Below, piece by piece: positions 56,400 through 64,000 of a DNA stretch of 64,000 nucleotides (the first letter of the stretch is position 1; every line of letters starts with the position of its first letter). Origin of the DNA: Chaetoderma sp. LZ-2023a (Eukaryota > Mollusca > Caudofoveata > Chaetodermatida > Chaetodermatidae); the NCBI GenBank assembly GCA_034401795.1, contig CM067374.1, positions 99,048,860 through 99,112,859 on the forward strand, read 5' to 3'. The notes under the pieces were generated by a model, which made no database searches, was not told where the DNA came from, and saw only the letters and a list, made by a program, of their open reading frames with translations. The position numbers and the translations under genes were made by a program.

Positions 56400-56660
56400 A
56401 AAAGCTTAATAGTCTGTCAAGTTGTACGAATTGTATGTCTTTAATATTTAATAAATATTTTGTTGAATATTTTGAAACTAATTTGACGGGCCACTGTTAC
56501 TGCCGATGACGGCAACAGCACCCAGTCAAATTAGTTTCAAAATATTCAACAGCTTACCTGTATTGGATAGCTTTCTGGAAATTAAGTTTCAAGAAGTGCA
56601 GGGATCAGTCGATCCAAACATTGGCAAGGCGTGGGTGGAGCTGAGCTAAGAAAAGAGCTT
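56400..56660. mobile_element. FB1 element, full type, reverse orientation
   Basis: 'TATTTAATAAATATTTTGTTG', perfect arms 'TTTTGAAACTAATTTGACGG' / 'CAGTCAAATTAGTTTCAAAA', stem 'GTTACTGCCGATGACGGCAA', then 'AGCTTACCTGTATTGGATAG' and 'GGTGGAGCTGAGCTAAG'. Confidence 0.88.
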
Positions 56661-56849
56661 TTTGATTGACAACATTTCAATGCATATGCTATTTTAATCA
56701 AACACTATCCTAGTGATTAATGTATACATAGAATGCCAGTGTAACCATGGTCGACCAGCCCTAAGATCTTATCGCATGATCTACCATTCACTCTAGCTGT
56801 AAGAATGTGGAATATGATCGTAATATTTGTAAGTAAGATGAGTTAACCA

Positions 56850-57026
56850 TTTTTAACACTCATATCAGCCAAAAACAGCTCCTGCAGTGGTCTTGAGAAA
56901 TAGACATTTGCAGACCAAGTGAAGAGTATTTTTGAAAATTTACGACTGGAATGCCAGTAGTCTTCTTGGGTTTGCAAATGGATATTTTCTATGAGGAAAT
57001 TAAAGTTTTCATAAAATTTGAGTATT
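56850..57026. mobile_element. Palindromic MITE FB2, core deleted
   Basis: 'TTTTTAACACTCATATCAGC', 'GTGGTCTTGAGAAATAGACA' and 'TTGGGTTTGCAAATGGATAT' remain. The GGCTCGATAACC centre is missing. Confidence 0.8.
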
Positions 57027-57216
57027 AACCCTTACCACTCTGATGTCAATATTCTATCTTTTATTGTGTCAATGTCAAAGAAACTGGTGTACATTTTTCA
57101 ACAATTTTGGTGGAAGATGTTGCTGTCTACCAAATTTGTTGAAAAATCAACACCAGTTCATCTTTCAATTTAATTTGAAATTAAAATTTTTGACAAGTGC
57201 TAAAGGTTAAAGGGTT
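57027..57216. mobile_element. Second palindromic MITE with TTAACCCTT ends
   Basis: 'TTAACCCTTACCACTCTGAT' on the left and 'AGGTTAAAGGGTTAAA' on the right. Inner arms 'CTGGTGTACATTTTTCAACA' and 'GTTGAAAAATCAACACCAG' surround a 'GGTGGAAGATGTTGCTGTC' loop. It shares only the termini with FB2, which points to the same transposase source. Confidence 0.75.
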
Positions 57217-57242
57217 AAATTCTACATTTACAAATGAGACCG

Positions 57243-57625
57243 GACACGTACACAATGCAACAATAAAGGGATCTATTGCTAGCTAACCTCCGCCGATATG
57301 TAACAATGCGACAATAAAGGGATCCATTGCTAGCTAACCTCCGCCGACATGTACACAATGCGACAATAAAGGGATCCATTGCTAGCTAACCTTCGCCCAC
57401 ACTTTTCCCGTGTTGGGATCGGACGAACCGTGTGTTTCTAGAATCCCAATATCAAGGTAACTATATAAATACATGTAAGCTGTTGAATATTTTAAATTTA
57501 ATTTGACTTGGATTCTGTTAATGCCTATGGAAGTAACAGCGCCCAGTAAAGTTGGTATAAAAATATTGATCAGAATGTTTATTAAATAATAGACATACAA
57601 TTTGTACACTTGACAGGCTATTCAA
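57243..57625. mobile_element. FB1 element with amplified left part
   Basis: The phrase 'CAATAAAGGGATCCATTGCT' followed by 'AGCTAACCTCCGCC' is repeated three times (marks at about 57262, 57313, 57365; spacing about 51-52). A regular FB1 body then follows (arms near 57481-57570, tail 'GTTTATTAAATAATAGACAT'). Confidence 0.85.
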
Positions 57626-57944
57626 TGTTCATGATGGAGCGAGATACATAGTTCATTAGTGAAGCATGACACGTTTTGATTGTGATGTCAGCCTACATGT
57701 GATGGAATTGAATATGTGACTGATCGGATCCATCCATTCGGTGCATATTTTGCATTCTCTTTTATGCATGGTATATTACTAGGCATTATTTGCTAAAAGT
57801 TGACAGTTATATAATTATTTACACTAACTACTGACTAGTGCATATGTCAGGGACAGACCTGGCTTTCACAAATTGTTAGCCAATAGATTAGCAAACTACA
57901 CCTTTCCTTAGCCAAATCTTAACCATTTAGCCAATGTCTACAAT

Positions 57945-58095
57945 CCATCAACATCAGGTAACCATTTCAACTGAACACTACATACCATTAATACACGATT
58001 ATGTTGAATATTTTGAAACTAATGTGCCTGGAAGCTGTTGCTGCCTAAGGCAGCAACAACTTCCAGTCAAATTAGTTTCAAAATTAACAGCTGAC
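57945..58095. mobile_element. FB1-type element, subtype also nested in the Polinton
   Basis: 'GGTAACCATTTCAACTGAAC', 'ATGTTGAATATTTTGAAACT', stem 'GCTGTTGCTGCCTAAGGCAG', arms closing 'CAAATTAGTTTCAAAAT'. The 'ACCATTTCAACTGAACAC' leader is the one seen at about 23010 inside the Polinton. Confidence 0.85.
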
Positions 58096-58435
58096 CTATA
58101 TGGGTGCAATTAATCTGAGATATTAGGATTTCAATGTTTAGTTGGCCACAATAAAGCATAATTTTTACTAGTTCTTCCCAATAAGTATTAACATGTTTAA
58201 TGGTTCTCTATGGTACTACTCCAGAAAAAATTAGAATGTTTCCAAAATAAAATGTACTGTAACGTTGAATAGGCAGCCAAGGCAGCAATTTCTTCAAATC
58301 TAAGTACCAAAGATTAACACAGCAACTTAATTCTAAGATGAGGATATTTTTGTGAAAAGCTTGTAAGATGCTATGTTGTCCTGACGCTAAGGGTTAGTGT
58401 CCGTTGAGTCTGGATGCTGATGCACTGTTTGCGCG
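58096..58435. other. Intron, unassigned
   Basis: No recognised feature. Confidence 0.35.
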
Positions 58436-58439
58436 TTCC

Positions 58440-58690
58440 TTTTATAGTAATATTGTACCTGATCCTATGTGTATGTACCCGGATTTGGTAGATACAATAC
58501 ATCCCATTGTTATTGTCGGTTTTGTACCCGACTTAATGTGTAGTTGTACCCGATTTGGTAAAAATCTGTGTTCTTTATGTACCCGAGTTTTGGTGTACCC
58601 AAGTGTTTGTTTAAATGTGTATTGGTGTACCCTATTGTGCGTGTACCCGATTGTACCCGGTTTGGGAATTAATGTGTACCCGAAATGTAT
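58440..58690. repeat. Degenerate GTACCCGAT cluster
   Basis: About ten copies of GTACCC, most as 'TGTACCCGATTTGG' variants, occur at irregular spacing of roughly 12 to 60 bases. Long frames stay open on both strands here because of the repetition. Confidence 0.7.
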
Positions 58691-58969
58691 GGTTTTATAC
58701 ATATGGTTTAAGGGATAGATCTCTAGTAAAAGGTAATAGCGGCATTGGTCCATTTGGGCCTTCCCATATTTGATCCAGACTCCTGGCGTTTCGTACCCAT
58801 GTTTGGGTTATTCTCATTAGAGGAAATGTGTAGACACTTTGTCACAGTAGTTTTTACTGGGATGTGTATATTAAAAAATCATTGTATAGTAGCTAAGATG
58901 TTAAAGTTTTTAACAGGCTATAGTTTAGAAGGATGCGTGTGGTGTTGAGATGGCTGTGTGCCATTTTTC

Positions 58970-59413
58970 TTACCTTATAATTCGTCCAAAATTTGTTGGG
59001 AGGGCGATTGCCCCCAGCTCGTTCTCCCAGATGTCATCGTCCATGGTAGGATCGTCCAGGCAGTCGTTGAGGATGTCTGCCTGATAATCCTCTTCTGCGC
59101 TGGGACCGGAGACACCGCTGTCGGGGCTGTTTCGCCCTGGACTGAAGACAGGTGTGGCGGTGGCTGGTGTGGATGGCCCGTCGGTAGAACTATTTAGTTC
59201 AGGGCTCGACCGAGGTGCTGAGTAGTTGATGATTGGTGAGATGGGTGGGCTATCGTAGTGTTCTGCAGATGATGCGGGTGATGGTGATCTAGATGATGTT
59301 GATCTGTAGTCTGTTGGTGCGGTGAATGAAGGTCGTCTTTCTGGGCTGTAGGATGAATGCGGCTCGGGTGTGAAGGTGCGTGCGGCGTCGTCCTGGATGT
59401 GATCAGCGCTCAC
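58970..59413 (-). other. Ser/Pro-rich reading frame, origin uncertain
   Basis: A 147-codon open frame on the - strand codes a Ser/Pro-rich, probably unfolded peptide ('RSTSSRSPSPASSAEHYD') with an acidic end ('DDPTMDDDIWENELGAIAL'). Upstream on the - strand, to about 59590, the reading continues with interruptions and shows 'TRDFRTHLRTLHALSTTA', resembling half of a C2H2 finger of the kind found at the N-terminus of R2/NeSL-type LINEs. GC content is higher than in its surroundings. The likely explanation is a fragment of a retrotransposon ORF; a host exon on the other strand is less likely. Confidence 0.4.
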
Positions 59414-60777
59414 CCTGCGGTGAGGGTTGTGGAGGCAGATGATGTTTCTCTGTGCTGTTGTTGATAGAGCGTGTAGGGTGCGAAGATGAGTTCTAAAATC
59501 CCTAGTTCTAGTGGAGCTCTGGCCTCACTCGAGGCACCACCAGAAACCTTGCTTGAGGTGTACCACACGGTTGTGGCGAACTAGACTCGTTCTCCAACTT
59601 AATTCTAAGATGAGATTATGAATATTGTGAATTTAATCTGGCTAGAAATACTTCTTGTATCATTTTGAATTTGTTTTATGGAGCATAAAAATCTAAATTG
59701 GTTGGCATTAGAAATGTTTTAGAAACACAAAATTTAGTGCTTTAAAATGATTGAACACAGCTTTAAAAAAATTCTTAGCCACCAATCACATATAGTTCTA
59801 CATGTATTTGTACTGTTAGCTCACCTGGCCAGAATGGCCAAGTGAGCTTATGCCATGGTGTCCGTTCAGCCGTCAACCTTTTTCTTTAAACGACTTCTCA
59901 AAAAAACACTGGGCCGATTTCAATTATATTTGGCAGGAAGTATCCTTAGGGGGATCCAAGTTTGTTCAAACAAAGCCTATCGGTCAATTTGGCCGGTGGC
60001 CATCTTGGATTTTTGCTGATTTTAGGAAATATCTTTAAAAATCTCAGAGACCGCTTGGTGGATCGATTCAAAACTCACGAAATATCATATAGGGTAAGAG
60101 CTGAACCAAGTTTGTTCGAAGGAACTTGATTGGGCAAATGGTTCAGCAGCCATCTTGGATGACCTAGTTTTGGGGAAAACAACTTGTTCTGCAGAACCGC
60201 TGAATGGATCGGGCTGAAATTTTGTGGATATGATTATGGACTAATGGCCATTAAAGTTTGTTCATGGGAAGTTGATATGTAAAAAGCATGGCCGCCGTGG
60301 ACCAATCAAATTTTAGCGTGTTTGGCTGCCATATTCAATTTTTTTTTTTTGGATGGATTTTGAAGCCGAAATTGGTTTTCTTAACTCCGCTTACTTGTCA
60401 GTCGGCTGTCGTATAGCGATGACCCCGTCCATCTTCTGTATGTCCGTCCATCCATCTGTCTGTCCGTCACCAACAATGGCGGCTCATTTTGTTATTTCTT
60501 GATGGATTGACACCAAACTTGGTCACAATGTTAATGTTGGCATCTAATATCTGTGTTGTGAAAACTGGTAGGACATCAAATGCCAGTGTTATCACCCCTT
60601 AAATATTTTTAGTGTCGCTTTCATAGGGCAAATACAGGTTTGTTCTCACTGTCCACTGATTTATCACCATGTCAGATTGTATTGCCATAGATTAAACTCC
60701 AATTAACAGATTAACCTTTCCATCACTGGCTAAATAGTTAAGATATGTATTATGTGCTCTGACATCCATGCTCTTAA

Positions 60778-60875
60778 AAATATTTTGAAATGTATTTGAT
60801 TGAAAGTTGCTGCTGACTTAGGCAGCAATGAAAGTTGTTGCTGCCTAAGGACTTTAAGTCAAATTTTTTTCTAAA
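60778..60875. mobile_element. FB1 core, nested
   Basis: 'TATTTTGAAATGTATTTGAT' arm, 'GAAAGTTGCTGCTGACTTAG' stem, with 'GAAAGTTGTTGCTGCCTAAG' duplicated behind it. Confidence 0.7.
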
Positions 60876-61084
60876 TCAACTCCGGCTCACCCTACCTCTG
60901 CTGCTAACTTGGTGATTCACCAGATGCTCATGTGTTAATTGGATTGTGTGGTGGTGGGTGAATAACCTGCTATAAAGACCACCTACCTGCCTTTAGAGAC
61001 CATTTTCTTCAATTGTATTTAAACCTCAAGTAGCCGTCTGACTGCTGAGTTTTTGCAGACAACATTCCAAAGGTTATATCTCTG

Positions 61085-61175
61085 AACCTGATAAATATTT
61101 TGAAAACAAGTGGACTGAAAGTTGTTGGTGGCTAGGCCGCCAACAACTTTCAGTCGAATTGTTTTCAAAATATTA
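61085..61175. mobile_element. FB1 variant hairpin, nested
   Basis: 'ATATTTTGAAAACAAGTGG' and 'GTTTTCAAAATATTAAAC' arms. Nearly perfect stem 'GAAAGTTGTTGGTGGC' / 'GCCAACAACTTTC'. Confidence 0.88.
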
Positions 61176-61463
61176 AACAAGTAGAGCTTTTGAAAATTGA
61201 AATTATTGACTGCACTGGCTTGCAGCAGTGAGACAGTTAAGAAACCACCTGTTGTTAGTACTGATATCATCTATTTTCGCTTAAACATTGTTCAAAATCA
61301 CTAATGCAAAAAAACAGTCCAGAGATTATTGTCAATATCTCGAAAACTAAACCATTTGACTGAAAGTCATTGGAAGTGACACCGATGGATGTAAAACTTA
61401 TGTAAGATAAGTTGAAATGCCAATGTAACAGGTGAGCGATACAGGCCCATTGGGCCTCTTGTA

Positions 61464-62127
61464 TTTCGCATTGCACTCTATTGTAGTCGACCTTTTAATC
61501 ACATGTAGATTGCATAATTTCGAATTACTTTTAATCAAACTTAAAATTTCTGCGTCTATCATTCAATTTTTCAAACAGATTTTATAGTTAGGTATATGAT
61601 AAATTTGGTAAACCATTGCTTTGTTGATAGTGATTTAGATGCTTAATGTATAGATGCTAGCAATCTACCCGTACGTAAAAAGTCAGTCACTTCATAACAC
61701 AGGAATTATTTGAAAATCTTGTTTCTTTCATATAGTATGACGCATGTGATATGTGATACACGATCGTTTGATTTGTTCTCTCAATCTTGTCTGAGAATTC
61801 TTAAAATAACATGTTAATGTCAGCACTTGACAGATTTCTGAACCTATTTTTGCACGAGTGGTGATTTTAGCAATATGTGCCAGGTTGCTAGGAACTGTAT
61901 TAATATGTTGAAGTATTTCTAAAATTACACGCAATTATTTTGTCTATATGTATATGGAAAAACGTTAATGATTCATTATAATGTATATATATACATTTTG
62001 TAATATTTCAACATTGTCATGATTTTACTGTCATGTTGCTCTTACTTATGCTGGTAAGAGAAGGGTGAATGAATTTGCCCAGTCATCACCTATAACTAAT
62101 TAGCTATGGATCTTTTATTGTTAATCC
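61464..62127. other. Intron, unassigned
   Basis: No recognised feature. AT-rich. Confidence 0.35.
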
Positions 62128-62356
62128 TTTTAATGTTTAAGGTGGTCAAGAAACTTAAAATTCTTGTTGATTAAATGCCCATTTACAGGACAGGAGCAGG
62201 CTATTTTTGAAAATTCAACACTGGAATGAATGACTGGTTCGTTTATCTAATCATCCACTGGATACTAAATTTTCAAAAGTATCATTGTGATCTACAACAC
62301 TGGCTGAATTGTTAACCTCCATTAGCAAGTTTCAATTTGTAATCGCCAGGGTTAAA
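62128..62356. mobile_element. Palindromic MITE FB2, decayed
   Basis: 'CATTTACAGGACAGGAG', 'ATTTTTGAAAATTCAACACT', core 'GACTGGTTCGTTTATCTAAT', and 'AATCGCCAGGGTTAAA' end. Confidence 0.7.
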
Positions 62357-62907
62357 TCTTCCATTATGTCTACTAGTCCAAGACTACCTGATTTCTGTAC
62401 TGACTACCATACTGATAGTCTATTAACCACATGTCCGGTGGACTAGTGACAGATTTCTGTCCAAATTATCCATCAAACTCGTCAAAATAAAATATTCCAT
62501 GGCATTGGGAAACCTCTTGCATGAAATTGCCAACAGATGTCATCTGATGACATTAGTCCATTGGATTAGTAGAATAAAAAGTTAAGATATACTTCTGATC
62601 TCACCTGTAATTGTTCTGTGACTGTTGTTCGTACAAGGTCTTTCCATAGCATCATGTTTATCAGACTCAAGTCCAAATGTATCTCTACAATGTATCTAAA
62701 CTTTCCTGTTCTTCAGCATGCATTAGTACTAATAGTATATCTCACCTTATTGATTAAATAGCTCATCAGATTAGTTGATTCTTTCTGTATTTGCTCATAG
62801 CTACATGTATGTACAATTATGGAATCATTCACATCATCTGGTTCAAGACATACATCTACAGTACGGCTCAGAAATACCTTATCATGTTTCCAAAACAAAA
62901 TAGAACG

Positions 62908-63000
62908 TACTGTTAAATATTTTGAACATAATTGGATTGGACGATATGCTGCCTAATGCAGCATGTCTTCCAATCCAATTATGTTAAGTGTTCAACAGAA
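62908..63000. mobile_element. FB1-type hairpin upstream of finger exon A
   Basis: 'GTTAAATATTTTGAACATAA' and 'TTATGTTAAGTGTTCAACAG' arms. Stem 'GACGATATGCTGCCTAATGC'. It ends about 110 bases before the acceptor of exon A. Confidence 0.82.
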
Positions 63001-63113
63001 CATTTTTTTAAGACCTGGTCAACATTGTCCTGCCTAAAATATTTCTGATTGTTTTGGAAACAATACAAGTTATTTGTGAGTTGTACTGTATATTCAATGT
63101 TGTATTGTTGCAG

Positions 63114-63565
63114 ATGGCTGTAACTCCTATGTGCATGAACCCATCACACCACTGACAACATCAAAACAATGGACATACAACAGGTCAAGAGCAGCTCTAC
63201 AGGCTTTGCATCCAACAGCAGACCTAGCCTATTTGACAGACCCTTCTGCTTTCTGCTGCTTGTATTGTAATGACAAGTTCACAGATTTGTTACTGTTCAA
63301 GCGTCATTTGTATCAGGCACATTTGCCAACTGGAACCGTGGACTATTCCCTGAATGAGTGTCTTCTTTGTCGATCAAGAATAATCGACAGAGGTCATTTT
63401 GTGAGGCACCTTATATCGCATTATTCTAGAGCGAGGCTTCAATTTCAGTGTATGATGTGCGCGAGGTCATTTACCCGTAAAGATAACTATCAGAAGCATA
63501 TAAGTGTGTGCGATGGAACAGTGAACAAGCGTGGTCGAAAGTCTGGAAATGTGGACGCAACGTAA
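63114..63565 (+). CDS. Alternative last exon A: three zinc fingers
   Basis: Acceptor 'CAATGTTGTATTGTTGCAG' ends at 63113. It opens G|AT, 'GCNSYVHEPITPLTTSKQW', in the same phase as the other two finger exons, and stops at TAA 63563-63565. It encodes 150 residues: a short leader, then 'CLYCNDKFTDLLLFKRHLYQ' AH, 'CLLCRSRIIDRGHFVRHLIS' H, and 'CMMCARSFTRKDNYQKHISV' C. Fingers 1 and 2 are C2H2; the third ends in Cys (C2HC). A basic tail 'NKRGRKSGNVDAT' follows. The HFVRH finger and the S-x-A-R linker show kinship with exon B. Spliced to the common exons the coding length is exactly 517 codons including the stop. Confidence 0.85.
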
Positions 63566-63717
63566 TTATCTTATTTATGTCACGATCTCACGGATAGTGT
63601 TGCGCGACATTCTGGTGAATGACTTTAGTAGGAAAAAGATTGGTGCATGTGTTATTGGTACAATATTCTATAAGTCTTAAAAGATGAATTGGTTTTTATA
63701 TAGTTATGTACCATCAT

Positions 63718-63753
63718 ATATATATATATATAAGAAATAAGAAAACAAATAAA
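63718..63753 (+). terminator. (TA)n tract and AATAAA poly(A) signal of exon A
   Basis: AATAAA at 63748-63753, about 185 bases after the stop codon, preceded by a short TATATA run. Its position and sequence are right for the cleavage signal of the exon A transcript. Confidence 0.6.
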
Positions 63754-63919
63754 CACCTGAAATCCCTTTTTTAGATATTTGCCATTTCACTCTGTCCTCT
63801 GAAACGTGATGAATATTATGAGAACATTGACTTAAATAGGTAACGTACTGTAGCAAGAACTTAGTGAATTTGATTTCATGATGTTCAGCACATTGTAGCG
63901 GACACTCATAAATTCAGAC

Positions 63920-64000
63920 TAGGCGTGCATGATTATTGATTTCAGTGATCACGATCGATTATTTAAGAATAATCGTGATTACTCGATTAATCAGCCTACA
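63920..64000. mobile_element. hAT-like MITE, cut by the window end
   Basis: TAGGCGTGCATGATTATTG start matches the termini of the elements at 32.5 and 55.7 kb. It is followed by 'GATCACGATCGATTATTTAA' and 'ACTCGATTAATCAG' palindromic sequence, with the rest beyond the window. Confidence 0.65.

Larger units (their letters stand above)
59816..61463. repeat. GCTCACCTG-family repeat with nested insertions
   Basis: It starts 'TAGCTCACCTGGCCAGAATG' and ends 'CAGGTGAGCGATACAGGCC' then 'CATTGGGCCTCTTGT'. The first 550 bases match the family body. From about 60380 a different repeat follows ('CTCCGCTTACTTGTCAGTCG', 'GTCCGTCCATCCATCTGTC'), and then two FB1 copies. The element therefore looks like a composite. 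Confidence 0.8.

Noticed and set aside
58404-58753. Frames of about 100 codons on both strands
   Set aside because: Both are products of the GTACCC-rich region, and neither peptide resembles a protein family.
1-64000. tRNA, rRNA or other structured RNA genes
   Set aside because: I looked for tRNA box-like and rRNA-like segments by eye and found none that I could support. The many hairpins belong to the repeat families described.

Overview
This window reads as nuclear DNA of an invertebrate animal. It is AT-rich, has exons with GT-AG boundaries separated by long introns, and is packed with short hairpin-forming repeats. One repeat family here opens with GCTCACCTGGCC and closes with GGCCTCTTGT; I remember that type from mollusc and other lophotrochozoan genomes. 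A mollusc is therefore my best guess, but it is an inference.

Region 1 (1-6133): a fragment of a LINE endonuclease, then a roughly 178-bp satellite present in two blocks about 1.65 kb apart, interrupted by a hairpin transposon. The rest is unassigned AT-rich DNA.

Region 2 (6140-23702): a complete-length Polinton/Maverick fossil, 17.6 kb, flanked by a 6-bp target duplication (GGCGAG) and bounded by inverted repeats of about 410-445 bp. All recognisable genes are on the + strand. A left block holds an acidic repeat protein joined to the domain that precedes polymerase in Polintons, the protein-primed DNA polymerase B, two small unknowns, a protein with two PC4-like domains, and a Cys-rich protein. 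A noncoding 82-bp tandem array separates it from the right block: packaging ATPase, two small virion-type proteins, chromodomain integrase, small membrane protein, minor capsid, basic protein, major capsid, adenain-type protease and an unknown. Several genes are broken. Host repeats have inserted near its right end.

Region 3 (23.7-28.4 kb and many later stretches): intergenic and intronic DNA full of repeats. These are LINE fragments, a GCTCACCTG-bounded family, an 18-copy palindromic MITE family with TTAACCCTT-type ends, a second hairpin family built around a GCTGTTGCTGCC stem, a 1.17-kb hAT-like element with an 8-bp target duplication, and several satellites. One satellite carries perfect AGGTCAnnnTGACCT palindromes.

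Region 4 (about 28.7-64 kb): one host gene on the + strand, which I think is the most interesting feature. A candidate noncoding first exon near 28.9 kb is followed by a start-codon exon (35140-35344), a 960-bp Ser-rich/acidic exon (38371-39330), and then three separate candidate last exons (53979-54433, 55034-55668, 63114-63565). Each last exon encodes three zinc fingers, begins in the phase needed to join the same donor, and ends in its own stop codon. This is the layout of insect lola/mod(mdg4)-type loci: a shared N-terminus with interchangeable zinc-finger C-termini. I see no BTB domain in the common part.
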